Positions 41,286 through 50,457 of a DNA stretch of 64,000 nt are shown piece after piece. The position numbers and the translations under genes were made by a program. The notes beneath the pieces were generated by a model that was given only the letters and a program-made list of their open reading frames with translations, was not told the DNA's origin and searched no databases. The stretch is taken from assembly GCF_900142625.1 (NCBI RefSeq), contig NZ_FRBN01000015.1, positions 23,682 to 87,681 of the forward strand, in the 5' to 3' direction. The stretch's first letter is position 1. The number at the start of each line of letters is the position of its first letter. The stretch is from Roseovarius marisflavi. GTDB lineage: Bacteria > Pseudomonadota > Alphaproteobacteria > Rhodobacterales > Rhodobacteraceae.

Positions 41286-41404
41286 TTCTGGCCCTCTGGA
41301 ATGCTCTTGTGCCCTTTATGGGCCTTAATCCGCAACACCTGCAAGGGCAGGAGTTGCGCTTGACGCGGCTTGATCCTAACCTTGGCGCGAGAGGGGGCTT
41401 GGCC

Positions 41405-41773
41405 ATGACGGAAAAACGACTGTCCTTCAAGGAAATGTGCGCGACCTACGAGGTGACACCGCGCACCCTGCGCTATTACGAGTATATCGAATTGCTTGAG
41501 CCGACGCGCGAAGGCCGGTCGCGGTTTTATGGGCCGCGCGAATGCGCCCGCATGACCCTTATCCTCAGGGGGCGCAAATTCGGCTTTGCCCTTGAAGACA
41601 TCCGCCAATGGCTCTTGATCTATGAAAACGACGGCACCGAGGCGCAAATGCAAAGCTGGATCGAGCTTGCCGATCGCCAGCTTGCCGACCTCGCCGAACA
41701 GCGCGCCCAGCTTGACGAGTCGATTGCAGAGCTGAAAAAGCTGCGCGACAGCACCGCCGCCACCCTCGGATAA
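41405..41773 (+). CDS. MerR-family regulator, copy 1 (LiuR-like)
   Basis: Regulator of 122 residues. The MerR winged-helix domain ('KEMCATYEVTPRTLRYYEYI' then 'FYGPRECARMTLILRGRKFGF') is followed by a coiled-coil dimerisation helix (about 80-118). No metal-binding Cys are present, so it is not a heavy-metal sensor. The start is ATG 41405; an earlier in-frame ATG (41309) lies in the divergent promoter. It is closely related to the next gene. MerR proteins of the LiuR type control branched-chain and fatty-acid catabolism, which suits the downstream operon. Confidence 0.88.
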   Translation: MTEKRLSFKEMCATYEVTPRTLRYYEYIELLEPTREGRSRFYGPRECARMTLILRGRKFGFALEDIRQWLLIYENDGTEAQMQSWIELADRQLADLAEQRAQLDESIAELKKLRDSTAATLG

Positions 41774-41830
41774 CCGGCGCTCCATCGGTGTGCCCGCAAG
41801 AAAATTGCCCGGCGCCCCGGCTTACCTTGC

Positions 41831-41877
41831 TTGATCTTACGTCAACCTGAAAGTGACGCGACGTATCGGTTACGTAA
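41831..41877 (+). promoter_or_regulatory. Candidate MerR operator/promoter
   Basis: TTGA-TCTTACG-TCAA (41831-41845) and TTACGTAA (41870-41877) are inverted repeats in the 178-base gap before the second merR gene. ACGT-centred palindromes are expected of LiuR-like MerR proteins. Inferred. Confidence 0.4.
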
Positions 41878-41951
41878 ACCTTCTCTGCTGTTGTAACGAT
41901 GGGCAACGAGACGCAAATTGCCGCAAACCTGTTGCGACAAGAGGCAAAGCC

Positions 41952-42353
41952 ATGACCGATGACACACTTACAATCCGCCAGATGTGCACCGCGTTCGATG
42001 TAACGCCCCGCACCCTGCGGTTCTACGAATCAAAAGAGCTGCTCTTTCCTGTGCGGGTCGGGCAAAAGCGCCTTTTCACCCGCCGTGACCGGGCCCGGCT
42101 CAAGCTTATCCTGCGCGGCAAGCGCTTTGGCTTCAGCCTTGAGGAAATTCGCCAGCTGCTCGACCTCTATGACAAGGGCGATCAGCAATTCACCCAGATC
42201 AGCCGCGCCATTGATGTGGCCAGCGAGCGGTTGGTCGACATGGAAAAGCAACGCGAAGAACTTGACGCCGCGATAGCGGATCTTCGCGAACAGATGACAT
42301 GGGGGACGCGCATGATCGCGTCGCTCAGAACCACAAAGAACGCCGCCGAGTAA
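41952..42353 (+). CDS. MerR-family regulator, copy 2 (LiuR-like)
   Basis: Regulator of 133 residues, paralogous to the preceding gene. '[20 protein letters not shown]' and '[19 protein letters not shown]' are its DNA-binding parts; the coiled-coil helix follows at about 82-120. The start at 41952 has AGAGGCAAAG upstream. It lies 34 bases before the acyl-CoA dehydrogenase gene and probably is its direct regulator, perhaps sensing an acyl-CoA ester. Confidence 0.9.
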   Translation: MTDDTLTIRQMCTAFDVTPRTLRFYESKELLFPVRVGQKRLFTRRDRARLKLILRGKRFGFSLEEIRQLLDLYDKGDQQFTQISRAIDVASERLVDMEKQREELDAAIADLREQMTWGTRMIASLRTTKNAAE

Positions 42354-42387
42354 CGCCGCCGCGCAACCGTTTCAGGGAGAGAGACCT

Positions 42388-44166
42388 ATGCCAAGCTACA
42401 CCGCCCCCACCCGCGACACCCAGTTCGTGCTGCATGATGTGTTGAGCGTGTCGACATCAGACACCCCCGGCTACGCCGAGCTTGACGCCGACTTCACCTC
42501 GGCCGTCCTTGAAGAGGCCGGCAAGATTTCATCCGAGGTTCTGTCGCCGCTCAACCCGGTGGGCGATACCGAGGGCTGTGTTCTTGAAAACGGTGTCGTG
42601 CGCACGCCGACCGGCTTTAAGGCGGCGTTTGACGAGTTGCGCAATGGCGGCTGGACCGCGCTTGATCTGCCCGAGGAATATGGCGGCCAGAACATGCCTT
42701 ACGTTCTTGGCACCGCCGTGGGCGAAATGTTCTCGGCCTCCAACCAGGCGTTCACCATGTATCACGGCCTGACCCATGGCGCGGCTTCGGCCATCCTTGC
42801 GCATGGCACCGAGGCGCAGAAATCGACCTATCTTCCGCGCATGGCCAACTGTGACTGGACCGGCACGATGAACCTGACAGAGCCGCATTGCGGTACCGAT
42901 CTTGGCCTGATGCGCACCAAGGCCGAACCGCAGGGCGACGGCAGCTATAAGGTGACCGGGCAGAAGATTTTCATCTCGGCCGGCGAACATGACATGGCCG
43001 AAAACATCATTCACCTTGTGCTGGCGAAAATCCCCGGCGGGCCGGAGGGCATCAAGGGCGTGTCGCTTTTCATCGTGCCCAAGTTCAACGTCAATGACGA
43101 CGGCAGCCTTGGCAATCGCAACGCCGTGACCTGTGGCAAGATCGAAGAGAAAATGGGCATCCACGGCAATTCGACCTGCGTGATGAATTATGACGGCGCG
43201 ACAGGTTACCTTTTGGGCGAAGAGCACAAGGGCATGCGCGCCATGTTCACCATGATGAACGAGGCGCGGATCGGCGTTGGCATGCAGGGTCTGGCACAGG
43301 CCGATGTGGCCTATCAGAACGCCGTTGCCTATGCCAAGGACCGCCTTCAGGGCCGCGCCGTGACCGGCGATGAAAACCCCGATGGCCCGGCCGACCCCCT
43401 GATCGTACACCCCGACATCCGCCGCTCGCTTCTGGATCAGAAGTCGTTCATTGAGGGCGCGCGTGCTTTCCTTCTCTGGGGCGCCCAGCTTATCGACCAA
43501 TCCCATCGCGGCAATGACGAGGCCGCAGAAGGTCTGATCAGCTTGATGACCCCGGTGATCAAAGGGTTTTTGACCGATGAAGGCTATGACATGACCGTGC
43601 TCGCCCAGCAGGTTTACGGCGGCCATGGCTATATCGAGGAATGGGGCATGTCGCAGTTTACCCGCGACGCCCGCATCGCGATGATCTATGAGGGCGCCAA
43701 TGGCGTTCAGGCGCTTGATCTTGTCGGTCGCAAGCTGGCGCAGGACGGCGGCAAGCATGTGATGGCCTTCTTCGAGATGGTCAAAACCTTCATCAAGGAA
43801 AACGAGGGCAACGAGGCGCTCAAGGCGGATTTCCTCGATCCGCTGAAAGAGGCGTCCAAGCATCTTCAGGCCTCGGCGATGTATTTCATGCAGAACGGCA
43901 TGAAGAACCCCAATGCCGCCCTTGCAGGATCATATGACTTCATGCACCTTTTCGGCCATGTCTGCCTTGGGCTGATGTGGGCACGGATGGGCAAGGCCGC
44001 CTATGCTGCCCTTGAAGATGGGGCAGCGGACGAGGCGTTCTATAAAACCAAGCTCGCCACCGGGCGGTTCTACATGAAGCGCCGCTTGCCCGCGACGTCG
44101 ATGCACTTGGCCCGTATTGAATCCGGCGCCGACCTTGTGATGGAGCTTGACGCCGAACAGTTCTGA
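42388..44166 (+). CDS. Acyl-CoA dehydrogenase, DmdC-like long form
   Basis: FAD enzyme of 592 residues, larger than the usual 380. The catalytic core spans about 30-450: '[19 protein letters not shown]' for flavin/substrate and catalytic Glu in '[14 protein letters not shown]'. An extra C-terminal domain lies at about 470-590. The N-terminus '[19 protein letters not shown]' closely recalls marine 3-methylmercaptopropionyl-CoA dehydrogenase (DmdC), a step of DMSP demethylation. The same long family also contains ordinary acyl-CoA dehydrogenases, and no other dmd gene is nearby. I call it DmdC-like only. It opens the beta-oxidation operon. Confidence 0.9.
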   Translation: MPSYTAPTRDTQFVLHDVLSVSTSDTPGYAELDADFTSAVLEEAGKISSEVLSPLNPVGDTEGCVLENGVVRTPTGFKAAFDELRNGGWTALDLPEEYGGQNMPYVLGTAVGEMFSASNQAFTMYHGLTHGAASAILAHGTEAQKSTYLPRMANCDWTGTMNLTEPHCGTDLGLMRTKAEPQGDGSYKVTGQKIFISAGEHDMAENIIHLVLAKIPGGPEGIKGVSLFIVPKFNVNDDGSLGNRNAVTCGKIEEKMGIHGNSTCVMNYDGATGYLLGEEHKGMRAMFTMMNEARIGVGMQGLAQADVAYQNAVAYAKDRLQGRAVTGDENPDGPADPLIVHPDIRRSLLDQKSFIEGARAFLLWGAQLIDQSHRGNDEAAEGLISLMTPVIKGFLTDEGYDMTVLAQQVYGGHGYIEEWGMSQFTRDARIAMIYEGANGVQALDLVGRKLAQDGGKHVMAFFEMVKTFIKENEGNEALKADFLDPLKEASKHLQASAMYFMQNGMKNPNAALAGSYDFMHLFGHVCLGLMWARMGKAAYAALEDGAADEAFYKTKLATGRFYMKRRLPATSMHLARIESGADLVMELDAEQF

Positions 44167-44171
44167 GCCAG

Positions 44172-44195
44172 CGTGGGTTTCACCCACCCTACGAA
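44172..44195. repeat. CGTAGGGTG-type intergenic palindrome, copy 2 (inverted)
   Basis: CGTGGGTTTCACCCACCCTACG: GTGGG/CCCAC arms, ending in CCCTACG, the reverse complement of the CGTAGGG head at 16618-16650. It sits between an acyl-CoA dehydrogenase gene and the 70-residue gene. Confidence 0.5.
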
Positions 44196-44213
44196 TGATG
44201 AGAGGGATGACAG

Positions 44214-44426
44214 ATGCCTAAACGCTTTCGCCTGACCCGGCGCTTCAACGCGGCAATGACCGAAGACGGCTATCGCCGCCTGCGCAAATTCGCCGCCGAG
44301 TCTGGGTTGGACGAGGGCGAGGCGCTGTCGTTCCTCTTCGAGAATTTCGACAGCGTGATCGACGAGGATACCTTTGGTCACCGGCTGCGGATTTTCAATT
44401 CGGAACTGGACGCGCGCAAACGCTGA
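44214..44426 (+). CDS. Small conserved-looking protein of unknown function (70 aa)
   Basis: A 70-residue charged protein: 'RRFNAAMTEDGYRRLRKFAAES', then 'DEGEALSFLFENFDSVIDED'. The basic N-terminal strand and two helices could form a ribbon-helix-helix-like fold, but I see no clear family signature. It lies between two acyl-CoA dehydrogenase genes on the same strand, 15 bases before the second, and starts with GAGGGATGACAG just upstream. Probably cotranscribed. Confidence 0.7.
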   Translation: MPKRFRLTRRFNAAMTEDGYRRLRKFAAESGLDEGEALSFLFENFDSVIDEDTFGHRLRIFNSELDARKR

Positions 44427-44441
44427 GCGGGGAGGCTGGCA

Positions 44442-45596
44442 ATGTCACTTTGGATGACCGACGAGCACCAGATGCTCTCTGACATGACGGCGAAATTCAT
44501 CACAGATGAATGGCGCCCGCATTTCGAGCGTTGGCGCAAGGCAGGCCAGATGGATCGCGACACCTGGCAACAGGCCGGCGAACTTGGCCTTTTGTGCCCG
44601 TCGATCCCCGAGGAATACGGCGGCGCAGGCGGTGATTTTGGCCATGAGGCGGTAATCTGTATCGAGCAATCGCGCGCCAATCTCGCCAGCTGGGGCAACC
44701 CGATCCACTCTGGCATCGTGGCGCATTACATTCTCGCCTATGGCTCGGAAGAGCAGAAAAAGCGATGGTTGCCCAAGATGGTCTCGGGCGAGATGGTCGG
44801 CGCGCTTGCCATGACCGAACCCGCCGCCGGATCGGATGTACAGGGCATCAAGACAAAGGCGGTGCGCGACGGCAATGCCTATCGCCTGTCGGGGCAGAAG
44901 ACCTTCATCACCAACGGTCAGCATGCCGACCTGATCATCGTCGCCGCCAAAACCGACCCCAAGGCCGGCGCCAAGGGAACGTCTCTGGTGGTGGTTGAAA
45001 CAGAAAATGCCATCGGGTTCAGCCGCGGCCGCAACCTTGAAAAAATCGGCCTGCATGCCGGGGACACGTCGGAGCTGTTCTTCGACAATGTCGAAATCCC
45101 ACCCGAGAACATCCTTGGCGGTGAAGAGGGCCGTGGCTTTTACCAGATGATGCAACAGCTGCCGCAAGAGCGCCTGATAATCGCCTGCGGCGCGCAGGGC
45201 GCAATGGAAGGGGCAGTAAGCCGCACCATCGCCTATTGCAACGAACGTCAGGCCTTTGGCGGCCCGATCACCCAGTTTCAGAACACCCGCTTCAAACTGG
45301 CGGAATGCCAGACCAAGACCACCGTCGCGCGCGCCTTTCTTGACGAATGTATCGCCGAACACCTGCGCGGCGCGCTGAGCGTGGAAAAGGCTGCCATGGC
45401 CAAATACTGGCTGACAGATACGCAGTGCGAGGTGCTGGATGATTGCCTGCAACTGCATGGCGGCTATGGCTATATGGCCGAGTACGACATCGCCGAAATG
45501 TGGGCCGATGCCCGCGTCCAGCGCATCTATGGTGGCACCAACGAGATCATGAAAGAGCTGATTTCGCGCGGCTTCACGAAGGGGAATGCCGCATGA
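44442..45596 (+). CDS. Acyl-CoA dehydrogenase (long-chain/IVD type)
   Basis: FAD enzyme of 384 residues. '[20 protein letters not shown]' binds flavin/substrate and '[20 protein letters not shown]' is the C-terminal signature. The final motif is '[12 protein letters not shown]' with Gly where short-chain enzymes carry the catalytic Glu. In long-chain and isovaleryl dehydrogenases the base sits on another helix, so this substitution is expected of that group. It catalyses the first beta-oxidation step for a different chain length from its 592-residue neighbour. Confidence 0.92.
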   Translation: MSLWMTDEHQMLSDMTAKFITDEWRPHFERWRKAGQMDRDTWQQAGELGLLCPSIPEEYGGAGGDFGHEAVICIEQSRANLASWGNPIHSGIVAHYILAYGSEEQKKRWLPKMVSGEMVGALAMTEPAAGSDVQGIKTKAVRDGNAYRLSGQKTFITNGQHADLIIVAAKTDPKAGAKGTSLVVVETENAIGFSRGRNLEKIGLHAGDTSELFFDNVEIPPENILGGEEGRGFYQMMQQLPQERLIIACGAQGAMEGAVSRTIAYCNERQAFGGPITQFQNTRFKLAECQTKTTVARAFLDECIAEHLRGALSVEKAAMAKYWLTDTQCEVLDDCLQLHGGYGYMAEYDIAEMWADARVQRIYGGTNEIMKELISRGFTKGNAA

Positions 45597-45634
45597 GCCA
45601 GTGCCCGGCCCTACTGTCGGATTGCCTTCGGCGA

Positions 45635-45657
45635 GAGTACTTTCGCCAAGAAGAAGG
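45635..45657 (+). repeat. GAGTATTT element, left arm of an inverted pair
   Basis: GAGTACTTTCGCCAAGAAGAAGG. With the copy at 45794-45816 it forms an inverted repeat (20 of 22 positions match) around about 140 bases. The enclosed DNA has no convincing gene. Confidence 0.65.
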
Positions 45658-45764
45658 GCCAAGTCCACCCCGCCCTCCGGCACGGCGCAAACCGGCGAGG
45701 GGGCAGGGCTTCTCCTTGGGCGGTCATCGGCTCTCCAGCCTGTACCGCACCGAAAATCAAACCG

Positions 45765-45778
45765 CATTAACGTTAATG
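45765..45778. promoter_or_regulatory. Perfect 14-bp palindrome CATTAACGTTAATG
   Basis: A perfect palindrome in the 262-base gap before the GST gene, inside the inverted-repeat pair. Its ACGT-like centre and place in a MerR-linked operon make it a candidate operator. Not tested. Confidence 0.45.
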
Positions 45779-45793
45779 GCAGGTGAACCCCCT

Positions 45794-45816
45794 GCTTCTT
45801 CTTGGCAAAAATACTC
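45794..45816 (-). repeat. GAGTATTT element, right arm of an inverted pair
   Basis: Read on the minus strand: GAGTATTTTTGCCAAGAAGAAGC. It faces the copy at 45635-45657 and ends 42 bases before the GST start. Confidence 0.65.
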
Positions 45817-45858
45817 AAAATCCGCGCGAGCCACAGGCGCAGTATCAGGAGCAGGAAC

Positions 45859-46494
45859 ATGACAATCAAACTCTATTGCATGGGCGAAAGCGGCAACGCC
45901 TATAAGGCGGCGCTTGCGTTGGAGCTGGCCGGGCTTGAGTGGGAGCCGGTCCATGTCGATTTCTTCGGTGGCGAGACCCGCACGCCAGAGTTTCGCAAGA
46001 TCAACGTGATGGGCGAGGTGCCGGTTCTGGTTGATGGTGACACGACACTCACCCAATCGGGTGTCATGCAGATGTATATCTCCGAGAAGACCGGCAAATT
46101 CGGCGGCAAGACCTCGGAGGAGCAGCGCGAGGTGATGCGATGGGTGTTCTGGGACAATCACAAGCTATCGAGCCCGGCTGGCATGACCCGCTTCCTTATG
46201 AACTTCCTACCAGAAGACAAACGCCCGGCCGAGGTGATCGCCTTTACCCAAGGCCGCCTCCAAGCCGCTTACGCATCGCTCAACGATCACCTTGAGGGGC
46301 GCGACTGGATCGTTGGCGACGCGATCACCAATGCCGATCTGAGCTGCTGCGGCTACCTGTTTTATCCAGAACCTTTCGGGTTTGAGCGCAAGGATTGGCC
46401 GCATATCGACCGCTGGCTGAGCAATATCGAGAACACACCGGGCTGGAAACATCCCTACGACCTGATGCCCGGCAGCCCCGCTGACCGCGCCTGA
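45859..46494 (+). CDS. Glutathione S-transferase family protein
   Basis: Protein of 211 residues. The N-terminal thioredoxin-fold domain has 'KLYCMGESGNAYKAALALEL' and the glutathione-binding 'VMGEVPVLVDGDTTLTQSG' with the usual Val-Pro cis peptide. The C-terminal all-helical domain has 'VGDAITNADLSCCGYLFY'. The start at 45859 has AGGAGCAGGA upstream; an earlier ATG (45802) lies in the repeat. Its gene sits in the beta-oxidation operon, as often seen in rhodobacteria. Role probably detoxification or thioether/thiol handling; unproven. Confidence 0.88.
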   Translation: MTIKLYCMGESGNAYKAALALELAGLEWEPVHVDFFGGETRTPEFRKINVMGEVPVLVDGDTTLTQSGVMQMYISEKTGKFGGKTSEEQREVMRWVFWDNHKLSSPAGMTRFLMNFLPEDKRPAEVIAFTQGRLQAAYASLNDHLEGRDWIVGDAITNADLSCCGYLFYPEPFGFERKDWPHIDRWLSNIENTPGWKHPYDLMPGSPADRA

Positions 46495-46509
46495 ATGAGG
46501 AGAATGAAA

Positions 46510-47721
46510 ATGAGCGATGCCTATATCTACGACACGGTGCGCACCCCGCGCGGCAAGGGCCGCAAGGATGGCGCCCTGCACGAGGTCACCGCAGCCCGCC
46601 TTAGCGCGCAGGTGCTGAACGCGCTGAAAGAGCGCAACGGGCTGAGCGGTCATGCCGTCGAGGATGTGATCTGGGGCAATGTCACCCAGGTGATGGAACA
46701 GGGCGGATGCCTTGCGCGCACCGCCGTTCTGGCCTCGGAACTTGATGAATCGATCCCCGGCCTCGCAATCAACCGCTTTTGTGCCTCTGGCATGGAGGCC
46801 GTCAATCTGGCCGCCAATCAGATCAAGGGCGGTGCCGGTGAGGCCTATATCGCCGGTGGAGTCGAGATGATGGGCCGCGTGGCCATGGGCAGCGACGGCG
46901 CGGCGATTGCCGTTGACCCGAGCATCGCGATGGAGACCTATTTCGTCCCCCAGGGCATCAGCGCCGATATCATCGCCACCGAATACGGTTTTAGCCGCGA
47001 TGATGCCGACAGCCTGGCGGTTGAATCGCAAAACCGCGCCGCTTCCGCATGGGAGGACAACCGCTTCGCCAAGTCTATCATCGAGGTGCAGGATCAGAAC
47101 GGGCTGACCATTCTGGATCGCGACGAATACATACGCCCGGGCACCGACATGCAGACCCTAGGCGCGCTGAACCCCGCCTTTCAGGCGATGGGCGAGGTGA
47201 TGCCCGGCTTTGATGCCGTCGCCAAGCTCAAGTACCCGCATCTGGAAAAGATCAACCACATCCACCACGCCGGCAACTCGTCTGGCATCGTCGATGGCGC
47301 CGCTGGCGTGCTGATCGGCTCCAAGGCGTTTGGCGAAAAGTGGGGCCTCAAGCCGCGCGCGCGCATCCGTCAGACCTGTAAGATCGGCACCGATCCGACG
47401 ATCATGCTGACCGGTCCAGTACCGGCGACGCAGAAAATTCTCGCCGATAGCGGCATGTCGATTTCCGACATTGATCTGTTCGAGGTGAACGAGGCCTTTG
47501 CCAGCGTTGTTCTGCGGTTTCAGCAGGCGTTTGATGTCGACCCTTCACTTGTCAACGTCAACGGCGGCTCGATCGCCATGGGCCACCCTCTGGGCGCGAC
47601 CGGCGCGATCATCATCGGCACGCTGCTGGACGAGCTTGAGCGCACCGGCAAGAGCACCGGTCTTGCCACGCTCTGCATCGCCTCGGGCATGGGCGCCGCC
47701 ACCATCATCGAGCGCGTCTGA
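46510..47721 (+). CDS. Acetyl-CoA C-acyltransferase (thiolase)
   Basis: Thiolase of 403 residues that cleaves 3-ketoacyl-CoA in beta-oxidation. Catalytic Cys91 is in '[12 protein letters not shown]'; other sites are '[15 protein letters not shown]', '[11 protein letters not shown]', '[14 protein letters not shown]' (catalytic His) and '[12 protein letters not shown]' (catalytic Cys). The start at 46510 was chosen because AGGAG at 46498-46502 is correctly spaced from it; two earlier in-frame ATGs are too close or upstream. The stop overlaps the cupin start (TGATG). Confidence 0.95.
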   Translation: MSDAYIYDTVRTPRGKGRKDGALHEVTAARLSAQVLNALKERNGLSGHAVEDVIWGNVTQVMEQGGCLARTAVLASELDESIPGLAINRFCASGMEAVNLAANQIKGGAGEAYIAGGVEMMGRVAMGSDGAAIAVDPSIAMETYFVPQGISADIIATEYGFSRDDADSLAVESQNRAASAWEDNRFAKSIIEVQDQNGLTILDRDEYIRPGTDMQTLGALNPAFQAMGEVMPGFDAVAKLKYPHLEKINHIHHAGNSSGIVDGAAGVLIGSKAFGEKWGLKPRARIRQTCKIGTDPTIMLTGPVPATQKILADSGMSISDIDLFEVNEAFASVVLRFQQAFDVDPSLVNVNGGSIAMGHPLGATGAIIIGTLLDELERTGKSTGLATLCIASGMGAATIIERV

Positions 47722-48200
47722 TGCCAAGGCTCGATCTCTCGCAAATCCCTGCCAAGGGCGGCTCGACCTATCCCGGCAAGCTGGCCGCGGCCATGGCCGG
47801 GCGTACCAGCCAGCCCTTGGGCGATGCCGGCGGGCTTAGCCAATATGGCGTCAACCTTGTGCGCCTTGCCCCCGGCGCGATTTCGTCCCTGCGCCATTAC
47901 CATATGGAGCAGGACGAGTTCGTGATGGTGACCGAAGGCACCTGCACCCTGATTGATGACCACGGCGAGCACGCAATGCAGGTCGGCGATTGTGCCACCT
48001 TCCCGGCGGGCGAGGCCAATGGCCATCACCTTGTGAACAAGACCGAGGCGCCCGCCGTTTTTCTTGTGGTGGGCACCCGGACCGAAACAGAGACCGGATA
48101 TTACAGCGACCTCGACATGAAGGTGTCGATGGATGCGGCCGGTTACACCTTTACCCGCAAAGATGGCAGCCCGCTGACGGTTGACCAGATCGGAGAGTAA
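47721..48200 (+). CDS. Cupin-domain protein
   Basis: Protein of 159 residues with one cupin barrel. Motif 1 is '[19 protein letters not shown]' (metal-ligand His-x-His and Glu), and motif 2 is '[15 protein letters not shown]'. No catalytic function can be read from the fold. It is translationally coupled to thiolase (1-base overlap) and just 3 bases before the FadJ-type gene, so it probably serves the same pathway, perhaps as an isomerase or sensor. Confidence 0.88.
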   Translation: MPRLDLSQIPAKGGSTYPGKLAAAMAGRTSQPLGDAGGLSQYGVNLVRLAPGAISSLRHYHMEQDEFVMVTEGTCTLIDDHGEHAMQVGDCATFPAGEANGHHLVNKTEAPAVFLVVGTRTETETGYYSDLDMKVSMDAAGYTFTRKDGSPLTVDQIGE

Positions 48201-48203
48201 GAC

Positions 48204-50402
48204 ATGACTGATTTCACAATGAAAACCGATGCCGACGGCGTTGCCATCATCACATGGGACACGGTTGGCAAATCGATGAACGTGATGAACGGCCAGGGAT
48301 TTCTTGACCTTGAGGCGCTGATTGACAAGGCCTTGGCGGATGAGGCCGTCAAGGGCGTGATCATCACCTCTGGCAAAGAGGGTTCCTTTGCGGGCGGCAT
48401 GGATCTTAACGTGATCGCCAAGATGCGCGATGATGCGGGCGACGAGCCGGCCAAGGGCCTGTTTGACGGGGTGATGGGCATGCATGCCATCCTGCGCAAG
48501 ATCGAGCGCGCCGGCATGGACCCCAAGACCAACAAGGGCGGCAAGCCGATTGCTGCCGCCCTGCCCGGCACGGCGCTTGGCATCGGCTTGGAAATTCCGC
48601 TGGCCTGTCACCGGATTTTTGCCGCCGACAACGCATCGGCCAAGATCGGCCTGCCCGAGATCATGGTCGGCATTTTCCCCGGTGCCGGCGGCACCACCCG
48701 CCTTGTCCGCAAACTTGGCGCGATGGCGGCCTCTCCCTTGTTGCTTGAGGGCAAGCTGAACGATCCCAAAAAGGCCAAATCCGCCGGTGTGGTGGATGAG
48801 GTTGTCCCGGCCGATGAATTGATCGCAAAGGCCAAAGAATGGGTTCTGAGCAACCCGAGCATCGTCAAACCCTGGGACGAGAAGGGCTATAAGATGCCCG
48901 GCGGCGCGCCCTATCATCCGGCGGGTTTCATGACCTTTGTCGGTGCAAGCGCGATGGTCAACGCCAAGACCCAAGGCGCGTTTCCCGCCGCCAAGGCCCT
49001 GCTGAGCGCGGTTTACGAAGGCGCGCTTGTGCCGTTTGACACCGCTCTCAGGATCGAGGCGCGCTGGTTCGTCAATGTGCTTATGAACCCAAGTTCAAGC
49101 GCGATGATCCGCTCGCTGTTCATCAACAAGGAAGCGCTTGAAAAAGGCGCCAACCGCCCCGATGTGCCCGACCAGAGGGTCAAAAAGGTCGGCGTCATGG
49201 GCGCCGGCATGATGGGCGCCGGGATCACGCTTGTCTCGGCCATGGCCGGGATGCAGGTGGTTCTGATCGACCAGAAACAAGAGGCCGCCGACAAGGGCAA
49301 GGCCTATACGGCCGATTACATGGACAAAGGCATCAAGCGCGGCAAGGCCACCGAAGAGAAGAAGGCGGCCGCGCTTGAGTTGATCACCGCGACCACCGAT
49401 TACGCCGCGCTTGCGGGCTGTGACTTGATCATCGAGGCGGTGTTTGAAGACCCCGCCGTCAAGGCCGAGGTCACCAGGAACGTGCTCAAGGTCGTGGGCG
49501 ATGACTGTATCTTTGCCACCAACACCTCGACCCTGCCGATTTCCGAACTGGCCAAGGCCAGCGACAGGCCCGAGGATTTCATCGGCATCCACTTCTTCAG
49601 CCCGGTCGAGAAAATGATGCTGGTCGAAATCATCAAGGGCCAAAAGACCGGCCCGCGTGCTGTGGCCAAGGCGCTTGATTACGTGCGCCAGATCCGCAAG
49701 ACGCCGATCGTGGTCAATGACGCGCGGTTCTTCTACTGCAACCGCTGCATCATTCCCTATATCAACGAAGGCATCCGCATGGTGGCCGAGGGCGTCGCCC
49801 CGGCGCTTATCGACAATGCCGCGCGTCAGTTGGGTTTTCCTGTGGGTCCGCTGCAACTTGTTGACGAAACCTCGATTGATCTTGGCGCCAAGATCGCCCG
49901 CGCCACCAAATCCGCGATGGGTGCCGATTACCCCGACGAGGCGGTGGACGAGGTCATCTTCTGGATGGAGGGAGAGGGCCGTCTTGGCCGCAAATCCAAC
50001 GTCGGCTTCTTTGACTATGACGACAAGGGCAAGCGTCAGGGATACTGGCCCGGTCTGGCGGCGAAATACCCCCATGCCGAGGATCAGCCGGATCTGCACG
50101 AGGTGCAGCATCGCCTGATGTTCGCGCAGGTGCTTGAAGCGGTGCGCGCGCTTGAGGAAGGTGTGCTTGAGGATATCCGCGAAGGCGATGTTGGCGCCAT
50201 TCTTGCCTGGGGCTTTGCGCCCTGGTCGGGTGGTCCGTTCAGCTGGCTTGATATCATCGGCACGCCCTATGCCGCCGAGCGTTGTGACGAATTGGCCGAA
50301 AAGTTCGGGCCGCGCTTTGCCACACCGGCGCTGCTACGCGAGATGGCCGACAAGGGTCAGAGCTTTTATGGCCGCTTTGACAAGCAGGCAGACGCAGCCT
50401 GA
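48204..50402 (+). CDS. fadJ: Bifunctional enoyl-CoA hydratase/3-hydroxyacyl-CoA dehydrogenase (FadJ-type)
   Basis: Multifunctional beta-oxidation enzyme of 732 residues. The N-terminal crotonase domain (about 1-285) has the oxyanion segments '[15 protein letters not shown]' and '[13 protein letters not shown]' plus '[19 protein letters not shown]'. The NAD-binding domain (about 315-495) has '[19 protein letters not shown]' and '[18 protein letters not shown]'. The C-terminal 3HCDH domains follow ('LPISELAKA', '[15 protein letters not shown]'). It hydrates enoyl-CoA and oxidises 3-hydroxyacyl-CoA. A hairpin terminator follows, so this is the last gene of the operon. Confidence 0.95.
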   Translation: MTDFTMKTDADGVAIITWDTVGKSMNVMNGQGFLDLEALIDKALADEAVKGVIITSGKEGSFAGGMDLNVIAKMRDDAGDEPAKGLFDGVMGMHAILRKIERAGMDPKTNKGGKPIAAALPGTALGIGLEIPLACHRIFAADNASAKIGLPEIMVGIFPGAGGTTRLVRKLGAMAASPLLLEGKLNDPKKAKSAGVVDEVVPADELIAKAKEWVLSNPSIVKPWDEKGYKMPGGAPYHPAGFMTFVGASAMVNAKTQGAFPAAKALLSAVYEGALVPFDTALRIEARWFVNVLMNPSSSAMIRSLFINKEALEKGANRPDVPDQRVKKVGVMGAGMMGAGITLVSAMAGMQVVLIDQKQEAADKGKAYTADYMDKGIKRGKATEEKKAAALELITATTDYAALAGCDLIIEAVFEDPAVKAEVTRNVLKVVGDDCIFATNTSTLPISELAKASDRPEDFIGIHFFSPVEKMMLVEIIKGQKTGPRAVAKALDYVRQIRKTPIVVNDARFFYCNRCIIPYINEGIRMVAEGVAPALIDNAARQLGFPVGPLQLVDETSIDLGAKIARATKSAMGADYPDEAVDEVIFWMEGEGRLGRKSNVGFFDYDDKGKRQGYWPGLAAKYPHAEDQPDLHEVQHRLMFAQVLEAVRALEEGVLEDIREGDVGAILAWGFAPWSGGPFSWLDIIGTPYAAERCDELAEKFGPRFATPALLREMADKGQSFYGRFDKQADAA

Positions 50403-50421
50403 TCCAAATCCGTTGAAAAAG

Positions 50422-50449
50422 ACGCGCGCCCTTTGACCGGGGCGCGCGT
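50422..50449. terminator. Bidirectional terminator between fadJ and the TRAP permease gene
   Basis: A perfect 10-bp stem ACGCGCGCCC/GGGCGCGCGT with an 8-base loop. TTTTGCGTTT follows on the plus strand and a T-rich tract (TCTTTTTC) on the minus strand, serving both convergent genes. Confidence 0.85.
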
Positions 50450-50457
50450 TTTGCGTT

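Noticed and set aside
45443..45862. Open frames through the 262-base gap before the GST gene
   Set aside because: They read through the inverted repeats and show no family features or ribosome binding site; the region looks non-coding.
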